NCBI GenBank assembly: GCA_963738365.1
Contig: CAVTWH010000010.1
Coordinates: 992,001-1,056,000, forward strand
Direction: 5' to 3'
Origin: CAVTWH01 sp963738365
GTDB taxonomy: Bacteria; Actinomycetota; Actinomycetes; Mycobacteriales; Micromonosporaceae
Length of the DNA stretch: 64,000 bases
Numbering within the stretch: the stretch's first letter is position 1; each line of letters begins with the position of its first letter. The position numbers were made by a program, and so were the translations under genes. The notes beneath the pieces are model-generated. The model had not been told where the DNA came from. It searched no databases and saw only the letters and a list, made by a program, of their open reading frames with translations. Of the stretch, positions 37,829-47,700 are shown one piece after another.

Positions 37829-40044
37829 TCAGCGGTGGTTGGTCACCAGGTCGGGGCCGGAGTGCTCGACGTGCGGCGCGGGGTCGGACTCGCGGTGCCC
37901 GTAGCGGGCATACAGGCTGCGCAGGAACGCCGGGTGCCCACCAGTTGCAGCGGCCGAGCAGCCGCATGGTGGCCGGCACCAGCAGCAGCCGGACCAGGGT
38001 GGCGTCGACCAGCAGGGCCACCACGATGCCGACCCCGATCATCTTGATGAAGGTGATCCCCGAGGTGGCGAACGCCCCGACCACCACGCGCAGCAGCACC
38101 GCCGCGGTGGTGATGATGCCGCCGGTACGCTGCACGCCGCTGGCCACCGCGGCGGTGTTGTCGCCGAGTCTCGTCCCAGCGCTCGCGGATCCGGGACAGC
38201 AGGAACACCTCGTAGTCCATGGACAGCCCGAACAGGATCGCCATCACCAGGATCGGCTGGCTGGCCTCCACGTACCCGGTCGGGGTGAAGTGCAGCAGCC
38301 CGGACAGGTGGCCCGTCCTGGAAGATCCAGGTGATCACCCCGAAGGCGGCGCCGATCGAGAGCAGGTTCATCACGATGGCCTTGATCGGCACCACCAGCG
38401 AGCCGAACGCGATGGCCAGCAGGACGAAGGTGATGCCGCCGACCAGCAGCGCCATCCAGGGCAGCCGGGCGGCCAGCGAGTGCAGCTGGTCGACCACGCC
38501 GGCACTGGAGCCGCCGACCATCACGTCGGCCCCGGCCGGCGGGGTCAGCGCCCGGATCTGGGTGACGATGCTCGCGGGCGGTCGGGGTGCTGGCATCGCC
38601 GGTGTAGTTGACGGTGTACAGCGTCGCTTTGCCGTTCTGGGCGGCTACCACCGAGTCGTCCACCCCGGCAACCGCGTCGACCTGCGTTGCTGAAGTCGGC
38701 CGCCGCGGCCGGCGGGGCATTGCTCGACCAGCACCCGGATCGGCCGGATGCCGCCGTCGGTGAAGTCGGCTGGCCAGCCGCTCGGAGACCACCCGGCTCG
38801 GGGTGCCGGCCGGCAGCATCCGCTCGTCGATGCCGCCGAAGTGCACCCGGGCGAACGGCAGCGGTCAGCACCGCCAGCACGAGCGAGCACCGCCGACCAG
38901 GTAGAACACCGGGCGGCGCATCACGCTCGCCGGCGATCCGTCCCCACCGGCCGGTCCGGTCGGCGGCGCTGCCCGCGGCGCCGGCCAGCGCCCCGGTGAC
39001 CGGCGGGGATGCGCTGCGGCCGCGACCGGGCAGCCGCAGCGCGTCGATCCGGTGGCCGAGGACCGCCAGCAGCGCGGGCAGCACGGTCAGGCTGGCCAGC
39101 ATCGCGACCAGCACCGCGGCGGCGCCGCCCAAGCCCCATCGAGTGCAGCAGCACCTGCGGGAAGATCAGCAGGCTGGACAGCGGCCAGGCCGACCAGCAC
39201 GCCGGACACCGCGACGGTACGGCCGGCGGTCGCCACGGTGCGCGACAGCGCGGCCTCGGACCGAGCTGGCCCTTGTCCAGCTCCTCGCGGAACCGGCTGA
39301 CCATGAACAGCCCGTAATCCACGGCCAGGCCCAGCCCGAGGATGGTGATGATGTTGACCGAGAAGATCGAGACCGAGGTGAAGATGGTGCACATCCGCAC
39401 CACCAGGAACGCCCCGAGCACCGCGAAGCCGCCGATCAGCACCGGCATCAGCGCGGCCACCAGGTTGCCGAAGACGAACAGCAGCAGCACCGACCAGGAT
39501 CGGCGTGCCGATCGCCTCGGCCCGGGCGATGTCGTTGCCGACCTGGCCGTTGATGGCCAGGTCGATCGTGCGCTGGCCGCCGATCTGGGTGCTCATGCCG
39601 CTGGCCGCCAGGCTGCGCGTCGACCTTCTTGCCGCGCTGTCCCCGGAGTCGGCGACCAGCCGGACCGTCAGGTAGGTCGGGTGCTGGTCGTTGGAGATCA
39701 GGTCGGGCGCCTTGGTGTCGTAGTAGGAGGTCACCGAGGCGACCCCGGGCAGGCCTTGACCCGCTCGGCCACGTCGGTCACCGCGCTGCGGAACTGCGGG
39801 TCGTGACGGTGATGGTCGGGCTGGCGTACAGCGCCATGAAGTCCTGGGTCTGCGCGCCGAACTCGTCGATGATCCGCTGGTCGATCCGCTGCGACTCGCT
39901 CGCCGGGTCGTCCAGGCTGGACGTGCCGGCAGCCGACTGAAGACGGTCGTCCCCCATCCACCGGCAACCGCCAGGAAGGCAATGGCCAGTACCAGCACCA
40001 ACCAGCGCAACCGGGCTGGCAACTGTTCCCCACCATGCAAACAT
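37829..40044 (-). CDS. MMPL/RND family exporter (frame-broken)
   Basis: The reconstructed protein of about 735 residues has the MMPL plan: an N-terminal membrane helix, an extracytoplasmic domain (IDQRIIDEFGAQTQDFMALY, then SVTSYYDTKAPD), a first block of helices with the family core IITILGLGLAVDYGLFMVSR, a second extracytoplasmic domain, and a final block with ILFGLSMDYEVFLLSRIRER. Both GLxxDY motifs, expected to carry protons, are present. At least eight single-base breaks disrupt the frame. The stop at 37829 follows the LVTNHR end. Start ATG 40042-40044. A second exporter in the cluster, likely for the product or a lipid-like intermediate. Confidence 0.82.
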
Positions 40045-40393
40045 CTCTACGTCCCTACATGTCGCGAAGGCTGTGGCTGTGATCCTCAGTGCCGCCTAGC
40101 AGCCTGGCACATGGGCACCGGGTCGGACAGATCGCCGACGGTGGCCAATCCCGGCGGTACATTCGGGACATCCGCACCAACCCGGTTGGGCCACGGTACC
40201 GGACCGGTCCGACACCGACAAGAAGTTCCACACAGACCGGGACCGATGCCGGAATGCGGCGAGAAATGTTCATGTCGCCGTTACACAACACCCAGCTCAG
40301 GGCGATTTCCGCGCGCCGGGGCCGGCCCCCGGATGCGGTGCTTTCCGACCGGCCCGGAGCCGGTCGGCTCGGCCAATTCCGCCCGGCCGGGTA

Positions 40394-40450
40394 GCCGGAC
40401 AGCCGACCCGCCGGACAGCCGACCCCCGGCCGCAAGGCCGGACAGCCGAC
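40394..40450. repeat. Three direct copies of a 14-bp sequence
   Basis: GCCGGACAGCCGAC occurs exactly at 40394-40407, 40410-40423 and 40437-40450. The spacers are 2 and 13 bases. The last copy runs into the terminator stem. Function unknown. Confidence 0.7.
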
Positions 40451-40481
40451 GGCCCCCGGCGGGGGGTGCCGGGGGCCGTCG
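40447..40481 (-). terminator. Terminator hairpin of the main PKS operon
   Basis: CGACGGCCCCCGGC (40447-40460) and GCCGGGGGCCGTCG (40468-40481) form a perfect 14-bp stem with a 7-base loop. It starts 13 bases past the thioesterase stop on the minus strand and ends the long PKS1-thioesterase transcript. No U tract. Confidence 0.75.
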
Positions 40482-40493
40482 GGGCGCAGGGGT

Positions 40494-41269
40494 CTAGCGG
40501 TGCGGCGCCAGTGCCGCCGTGAGGTACCCAAGGTGGTTTCGGACTGTTCGAAGACCGCGAAGTGGCCGCCGGCCAGCGTGTGCACCGGGCAGCCGGCCAG
40601 CGTCTGCTCGCGCCACAGCTGCTGCATCGGCGCCTGCGCCCGCGGGTCGTCGGTGCTGGACAGCACCGTGATCGGGACGGTCAGCGGCGCCTCGGGGCGT
40701 ACCGGTAGCTCTCCTTGACGCTGAAGTCGGCCCGGATCGCCGGCAGGATCATCTGCAGCAACTCCGGGTCGGCCAGCAGCATCGCCGGGGTGCCGCCGAG
40801 CTCGCGCAGCATCTCGACCAGCCGCTGCTGCGACATCCCGGTCACCGGCGGCCCGTCGTCGAAGCGCAGGTGCGGCGCCACGCAGCCGGACACGATCAGC
40901 CGGACCGGCTCGGCGTCACCGCGCCGCCGGATCTCCCGCAGCAGTCTCGAACGCCACCAGCGCGCCCAGGCTGTGCCCGTACACCGCGTACGGACGGCCC
41001 TGCGCCGCCGCCACCGAGCACCGTCGGCCAGCTCTGGACCAGCGGCTCCATGCGCTCGAACGGCGCGTCCCGCAGCCGGGCCTCCCGGCCGGGCGGCTGT
41101 ACCGGCAGCACGCTCGATGCCGGGCAGCCGGCCCAGCCAGCCCCGGAACGCCGAGGCGCCCGCGCCGGCGTGCGGCAGGCAGAACAGCGGCAGCCCGCCG
41201 GTCGGCCGCCGGCCGCCATCGGCAACCAGCGGCTGGGCGCGGTCGCTGCCGGCCGCCGACCGCGGTCAC
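40494..41269 (-). CDS. Type II thioesterase (frame-broken)
   Basis: A free alpha/beta-hydrolase of about 255 residues. It has the TEII opening LFCLPHAGAGASAFRGWLG, VLPVQPPGREARLRD, the nucleophile elbow YGHSLGALVAFE, the Asp in SSTDDPRAQ and the His in LAGGHFAVFEQ. Five or so frame breaks interrupt it. The GTG at 41267-41269 overlaps a possible FkbH stop (GTGA). TEII enzymes strip misloaded acyl groups from carrier proteins. Because no module here has a terminal thioesterase domain, a role in product release cannot be excluded. Confidence 0.8.
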
Positions 41270-42351
41270 GGCCAGGATCTCGAGCTGGACGTAGGGCGGC
41301 GGCGGCTGCACGGCGGACAGGTCGGCCGCCAGCACCGCGCTGGGCGCCGTCCCGGCTGATCTCACGGAAGCCGGCGAAGGCATAGGTGATCTGCATCATC
41401 CGGTTCCGGCCGGTCTCCACGAAGTCGGCCCGCATGGTGGCGCCGGCCTGCCTTGGCCAGCCCCATGATGTGGTTGAGCAGCACCATGCCGACGCCCGCG
41501 CGACATCACCCGGCAGGACATCAGCAGCATGTGCAGCTGCCAGACCTCGGCGCCCTTCTCGACCAGGGCCAGCCCGATCTTGCCGTAGCTGCCGAACTTG
41601 TCGGTCAGCGACGCCACCAGCACCAGGTGGTCCGGCGAGGATCCGCAGCGCGTCCAGCTCCTCGTAGGAATAGGTGCGGCCGGTCGAGTTCAGCTGGTTG
41701 GTCCGGACGGTCAGCTCCTCGGCCCGCTGCAGGTCCTCCTGCGGGCGGTCTCGATGGTGAACGGCATGTCCAGGCTGGCCAGGAACTCGTGGTTGGTGCC
41801 GACGAAGTCCCGCTCCAGCTCCTCGCGGGCCAGCTGGCCCTGGTACATCAGCCGGCGCTGGGCCGACTCGTCGGTGACGAACCGGGGCCGGAACTCCGGC
41901 CGCTGCACCGCCTCGTCGAACTCGGCGATGTCCACGCAGATCACGCCGGGCAGCTCGTGGCCGACCTCGGCCCGTTCGAACTCCTGGTCGTCGACGAAGG
42001 CGAACGCGTCCAGGCCCAGGTTCAGCGCCTTGGCGATCAGCTGGATCGAACTGGACTTGGCGTTCCAGTTGATCTGCGGGTACAGGAACAACTCGGCGAG
42101 GCCGAACTCGGTCAGCTTGGCCATCGCCGTCTCGTGGTCGTTCTTGCTGGCGATCGAGTGCAGTACGCCCATCGCGTCCAGCCGGCGGATGTGCTCGGCC
42201 ACCCACGGCCGCAGCGTCACCTCGCCGTCCTCCAGCAGCACCCCGTCCCACAGCGTGTTGTCCAGGTCCCACACGATGCACTTGATCCGGCCCCGCATGG
42301 GTTTCCGGCTGGCCGGCGGCCGCGACCGCGGGCCGGTGACTGCAGGGTCAT
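41266..42351 (-). CDS. FkbH-like glyceryl-ACP-forming enzyme (frame-broken)
   Basis: A HAD-superfamily protein that takes 1,3-bisphosphoglycerate and loads the glyceryl group on an ACP. The N-terminal part has the phosphatase motif VWDLDNTLWDGVL, then HSIASKNDHETAMA, QINWNAKSSSIQLIAKALNL and FVDDQEFERAEV. The C-terminal GNAT-like part has LVASLTDKFGSYGKIGLALV, WQLHMLLMSCRVMSRG and ADFVETGRNRMMQITYAFAG. Several breaks lie between 41260 and 41750. The start is taken as ATG 42349-42351, with ATG 42296-42298 as alternative. The set of neighbours (ACP, acyl-CoA dehydrogenase, 3-hydroxyacyl dehydrogenase) defines an ACP-linked extender-unit pathway. Confidence 0.88.
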
Positions 42352-42362
42352 CTCGTCGGTCT

Positions 42363-43526
42363 TCACAGTGCCATCCCTCGATATGCCTCGCCGCGATGGT
42401 GATCCGCTGGATCTCGTTGCTGCCTTCGATGATCTCCATGACCTTGGCGTCCCGGTACAACCGGGCCACCGGATAGTTGCCGCTGCAGCCGTTGGCGCCA
42501 TGGATCTGCACCGCCTCGGCGGCGTGCTTGGCCGCCGCGGTGGAGGCGAAGTACTTGGCCACCCAGGTCGCCATGATGGTGGCCGGCTCGCCGGCGTCCT
42601 TGAGCCGGCCGGCCTCGGCCACCAGCAGCCGGCCGGCCCGGACGTCGGTGACCATGTCGGTGACCTTGGCCTGGATCAGCTGGTAGGTCGCGGAGCGCGC
42701 GAACCGCCGACCGTGCGCTGCGCGGTGTAGGACGGCGCAGGCATCCAGGCAGGCCTGGATGATGCCGACCGAACCCGCCGCCACGCTGTACCGGCCGAGG
42801 TCCAGGGTGCCGGTGAGCACCATGCCGGAGGAGAACCCGCTCGGGCCGAGCAGCGCGTCCGGGCCGAGCTCCACATCGTGGAAGCTCACCTGGGCCAGCA
42901 TCGAGGCCCGGGTGCCGAGGATCTCCGGGATCGGCCCGTACTGCGACGCCCGGCGTGTCCCGGGGCACCAGGAACGCCGCGATGCTGGCGCCGGCCCGGG
43001 CGAACACCAGGTAGAGATCGGCCCGCTGGCCATTGGTGATCCAGTTCTTGGTGCCGTTGAGCACCCAGCCGCCGTGCGGGCCGGCCGCGGTGGTCTGGAT
43101 GCCCGCGGCGTCGCTGCCGGCGCCCGGCTCGGTCAGGCAGAACGCGCCCAGCTCTCGCCCGCAGGCCAAGGCCTGGCCCCAGCGCTCGCCGCTGCTCGGC
43201 GGTGCCCCAGCGGGCCAGCGCCCAGGACAGCATGGTGTGCACGGTGAGCAGGCTGCGCACCGAGGAGCAGCCCCGTCCCACCTCCTCGTGGATCTCGCCG
43301 AGCGTCACCATGTCCAGTGCCGTGCCCACCGAGCTCCAGCGGCAGGAACGGCGCCCACAGCCGCGGCCTGCGCCATCCGCTCCAGCAGCTCCTCCGGGCA
43401 GGCGGCCGGCCCGCTCGAAGTCGTTGGCGTACGGGGCGATGTGCTCGTCGACGAAGGCCCGGGCCGAGGCCCGGTCGCAGCACCGCCTCGCTCGCGCGGC
43501 GCCGCGGTGCTGACCAGGGTCGTCAT
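42363..43526 (-). CDS. Acyl-CoA dehydrogenase of the extender-unit cassette (FkbI-like; frame-broken)
   Basis: An FAD dehydrogenase of about 385 residues. It shows FCLTEPGAGSDAAGI, WVLNGTKNWITNGQRADLYL, AVQIHGANGCSGNYPVARLY and EIIEGSNEIQRITIA. In FkbI-type pathways this enzyme oxidises the ACP-bound hydroxyacyl unit made by FkbH. Frame breaks occur near 42700, 42955, 43195 and in the first 150 codons (43330-43490). The stop at 42363-42365 comes just before the FkbH start, and the ATG at 43524-43526 follows the ACP stop, so the cassette is tightly coupled. Confidence 0.85.
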
Positions 43527-43528
43527 CG

Positions 43529-43787
43529 TCAGACCCCGCGCCGGCCGGGCCGGTGCCAGCCGGTCCACCAGCTCGGCCATCACCGCCGCGGTCTGGAAGT
43601 TGTCGATCCGCAGCTCGTCGTTCGGGATGGTGACGCCGAAGGTCTTCTCCACGAACATCACCAACTCCATCGCGAACAGCGAGTTGACGAAGCCGAGGCC
43701 GAAGATGTCCTCGGCTCGGCTCGATCTCGGCCTGCGGGTAGCGGCCCGGATGAAGGCCAGGATCTGGTCCTGGTCGAGCTCGGACAT
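43529..43787 (-). CDS. Discrete acyl carrier protein of the extender-unit cassette (FkbJ-like)
   Basis: An ACP of about 85 residues starting MSELDQDQILAFIRA. The phosphopantetheine Ser is in EDIFGLGFVNSLFAMELVMF, the NSLFAM form typical of FkbJ-like carriers rather than the DSL form. Two apparent base errors near 43710-43745 disturb the segment that should read YPQAEIEPSEDIF. AGGAGGA lies eight bases before the ATG at 43785-43787. The stop at 43529 is inferred after correction. It carries the glyceryl-derived unit. Confidence 0.82.
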
Positions 43788-43848
43788 TGCCGTTTCCTCC
43801 TTGGTTGATTACTGAATTGGTGACAGGTCAGATCGGCGACAGGTCGGT

Positions 43849-44723
43849 TCAGGCGGCCCGGGACGCCGGTTCGGGCCCGGTGTAGTCGTAGAAGCCCTGG
43901 CCGGACTTGCGACCGCGCAGGCCGGCGTCGACCATCTGCTTCAGCAGCGGGCACGGCCGGTACTTGCTGTCGCGCGTAGTGCTGGTAGATCACCTCGATG
44001 CTGTCCAGCACCGTGTCCACGCCGATCAGGTCGGCGGTCTCCAGCGGGCCCATCGGGTGCCCGAAGCAGCTGCGGAACACCTCGTCCACCGCCTCGGCGG
44101 TGGCCACGCCCTCGTAGACCAGGTACGCGGCCTCGTTCATGAGCACGTGCGACAGCCGGTTGGAGATGAAGCCGCAGGAGTCCTTGACGTCGACCGCGCG
44201 CTTGCCCATCGCGGCCAGCAGCTCCCGGGTGCGCTCGACCGTCTCCGCCGAGGTGTGGACGCCGGGGATCAGCTCCACCGCCGGCTTCATCGGCACCGGG
44301 TTCATGAAGTGCACCCCGATCACCCGCTCCGGGCGGCCGGTGATCGCAGCCGACCCGGGTGATCGGGATGGCCGAGGTGTTGACGATGAAGATGGTCTCC
44401 GGCTCGCAGGCCGCGTCCAGCGCTGCTGAACACCTCGCGCTTGATCTCCCAGTCCTCCGGGACGTTCTCGATGACGATAGTCGGCCTTGGCCAGCGCCTC
44501 GGCGCCGACCGCGGTGCTGATCCGGGCCAGCACCTCGTCGGCGTCCAGCGCCGGGCCGCCGGTCAGCCGGCTCATCCGGCAGTTCGGCGGATGCGGGCCA
44601 GCGCGTCGGCCAGGATCTGCTCGTCTGATGTCGACCAGGATCACGTCGTGTCCGGTCTGCGCCAGGTTCTGGGCGACGCCGACGCCCATCACGCCGGCGC
44701 CGACCACGCCGATCGACGCTCAT
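43849..44723 (-). CDS. 3-hydroxyacyl-CoA dehydrogenase of the extender-unit cassette (FkbK-like; frame-broken)
   Basis: An NAD-dependent dehydrogenase of about 290 residues. Visible are VVGAGVMGVGVAQNLAQTGH (Rossmann site), IFIVNTSAIPI, RVIGVHFMNPVPMKPAVELI and CGFISNRLSHVLMNEAAYLV, ending in DYTGPEPASRAA. Breaks near 44350, 44425, 44480, 44590 and 44623 shift the frame. It oxidises the ACP-bound hydroxy unit en route to a hydroxymalonyl-type extender. The ATG at 44721-44723 overlaps the PKS3 stop (ATGA), tying the cassette to the PKS operon. Confidence 0.85.
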
Positions 44724-47700
44724 GACTGCTCCGTTTCTGTTGCTGATTGGTTCGTCGGCCGGTCATCGGGCTCGCGCCGGTCGGTCGGCGGAGGCCTGCA
44801 GGCCCGAGCGGCGCAACTGCGCCCGGACGCTGGCTGTCGGCGTCGTCCGCCGGCCGGATCGGCCGCGGCCGCCGGTGCCGGGCTGCGCCGCGTCGACCAG
44901 CTCGGCCAGCGCGGCCACCGTCGGTGCCTCGTACAGGATGTGCGGCGGCAGTTCGATCCGGTCGAACCGCTTGCGCAGCGCGGCCGACGATGTTCACCCC
45001 GAGCAGCGAGTTGCCGCCCAGCTCGAAGAAGTTGTCGGCCACGCCGAGCCGCTCCAGGCGCAGCGCCTCGCACCAGATCTCGGCGATCGTCTCAGCTCGA
45101 TCGTCGCCGGCCGGCTCCTGGTAGGCGGTGACCAGCTCGGGACGCGGGTGCCGGTGCCGGCGCCACCGTCGGACAGCGCCGGCGAGGTGACCGCCTCGAC
45201 GGTGAACTTCGAGCTGTACCGCACCATGGTCGGGAAGTCCTGGGTGGACACCACCACCCGCGGCTCGCCGGCAGGCCAGCGCCCGCAGCAGCGATGCGCC
45301 AGCCCTCGTCGAAGCCGATGCCGATCCGGGCCCGGTTCTCGCGGAAGAAGCTCTGCAGCACGTCGGCGTAGCCGGCCAGGCCCTCCTCCCAGGCGTTCCA
45401 GGTCCACTCGCCCCAGTCCACCGACAGCACCCGGCGGCCGGTGGCCGCCAGCTGGCAGGCGTAGGCTGTCCAGGAAGGCGTTGCGCGGCGCAGTAGTCCA
45501 CCTGGCCGGGGCCGCCGCCGGTGGCCGAGGTGATCGAGGAGAACAGCACCAGGAAGTCCAGCTCGATCTCGTCCGGCTTGCCGATCCGCAGCGCCTCGGT
45601 GATGGCCAGCGCGCCGGCCGAGCTTGGGCGCCAGCACCTGCGTCCAGCTCCTCGGGCTGCTTGAACTGCATCAGCCCCATCGCCGGCACGCCGGCCACGT
45701 GCAGCACCCCGTGCAGGGCGCCGAACCGGTCCCGGGCCACGCTCACCGCCCGGCGCACGTCGTCGGGGTCGCTGACGTCGCCGACCACGATCTCGACCTC
45801 GGCGCCCAGCGTCGACGCAGCGCCGACACCTTCGCCACCCGGTCGCCGGACGTGCCTCGTCGACGCCGGCGCGCCGGCGAGCGATCGCCGGCCAGCGGTC
45901 CCGGCGGCAGGCCGGTGCGGCCGAGCAGCACCAGTTTCGCGCGTGCAGTCGCGGGCCAGCTGCTCGGCCATCGCCAGGCCGATGCCGCCCAGGCCGCCGG
46001 TGACCAGGTACACGCCGCCGTCCCGCAGCGGACGTCGTCGGCACAGTGGACGGTGCGCGGCAGGGTGTCGTAGCCGGGCAGCCAGCGCCGGCCGTGGCGC
46101 AGCGCGACCAGCGGGTCGGCCGGGTCGCGGCGCAGTTCGGCGACGAGTGCCCGCAGGGCGGCCGGGTCGCCGGTGCTGTCGGCGGCCAGGTCGACCAGCC
46201 GGGTGCTGACCGTCGGGTACTCCAGCGGGATCACCCGGCACGGGCCGGTGAGGGTGGCGGCGTACGGGTGCGCTCGCGTCGCCGCCCAGCACCTGCTGGG
46301 TGCCGGCGACCGCCACGTCCAGCGTGCCAGCCGGTCCAGCCCCAGCTCACCGGCCGCCCGGGCCAGCGCCACCAGGGTGTGCAGGCCCCTCGGTCAGCAC
46401 CGTCTCGCCCTCGGCGCCGGCCAGCGCCCACAGGTGCAGCGCCCGCTCCAGCGGGCGGCCGGCGGCACGCAGGTGCGCGCAGCAGCGCCAGGGTGTCCTC
46501 GACGCTGCCCGGGCGCACCGTGTAGCCGTCCGGGCCGGCCGAGAAAGCGTCGCCGGGACGTACCAGGTCGATGGTGGTCTGCCCGTCGCCGCAGCGCCGC
46601 CGGCACCGGGCCGTCGTCGTGCGCGAAGACCAGCCACGACGCCGGCTGGACGGCAGCCGCCGCGGGCGGCGCGGTCTGCCGCCAGACGGGCAGGTACAGC
46701 CACTCCTCCTCGGGCAGCTTGGGCAGGCCGGCGATGGCCTCCAGGGTGGCCGGGGTGGGCGCCTCGCCCGGCTGGGGCAGCCCGTCGGTCGCCTTCGCCG
46801 CCGCGCCCCGGGCCCGCCCCTCGATCCAGTAGCTGCTGCCGCTGGAACGGGTAGGTGGGCAGCGGGATGCGGCCCGGCGCGTCGGGCGCCACCACGTCGC
46901 CGCGGCGGCCGTGGTAGGCGACCCAGTCCAGCTCCACGCCGAGCAGCCAGAGGCGGGCCAGGCAGTCGGTGACGGTCGCGTCGTCGGGGCGGCTGTCGCC
47001 GGCCGCCGGCAGCGCCGACAGGATCATCGGCCAGCGCTGCGGCGGGCAGGCAGCCGCGCATCAGCGCACCGAGCGAGAGGCCCGGCCCGATCTCGACGCA
47101 CGGCCAGCTCCGGGTCGGCCAGCAGGGCCGCCACGCCGTCGGCGAAGCGCACCGTGCCGCACATGTGCGCGGCCCAGTAGCCGGGCTCGGTGACCAGCGC
47201 GGCGTCGGCGTAGCCGCCGGTGACATTGGACAGGTACGGCAGCGCCGGCGGCGTTGAGCGTGACGTTCCCGGCGATCCAGGCGGTCAGCTCGTCGGCGAC
47301 GGGGGCCAGCATCCGGCTGTGGAAGGCGTGCGTGGTCGACAGCGGCCGGCGCGGCCACCTCGTCGTCCCGCAGGCGTGCGGCGTACGCCTCGACCGCGTC
47401 GGTCGGGCCGGCCACCACGGTGACCTGCGGGCCGTTGACGGCGGCGACGTCCAGGCCGTGCGCGGCCGGGTCGAAGCGGCGGCGTCAGCTCGTCGGCCGG
47501 CAGCGAGACGGCCAGCCATGGCACCGGCCGGCAGGCCGGCGATCAGCTGCGCCCGCTTGGCCACCAGGGCCAGCGCGTCCGGCAGGGAGAGCACGCCGGC
47601 CAGGCAGGCGGCCACGTACTCGCCGAGGCTGTAGCCGAGCATCGCCCGGGGCTGCACGCCCCAGGCGGCCAGGGTACGGGCCAGCGCGTACTCGACGGCG

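Larger units (their letters stand above)
40045..40493. other. Gene-free region between MMPL and thioesterase genes
   Basis: No gene with the codon bias of this genome is seen on either strand. The left part (40045-40350) is the likely promoter region of the MMPL gene, though no box stands out. The right end holds a 14-bp triple repeat and a strong hairpin, listed separately. Confidence 0.5.

Noticed and set aside
43529..44723. Tetronate-type glyceryl-ACP pathway
   Set aside because: FkbH and ACP fit, but the two dehydrogenases fit the methoxy/hydroxymalonyl route, and no KASIII-like or acyltransferase genes of tetronate clusters are present.
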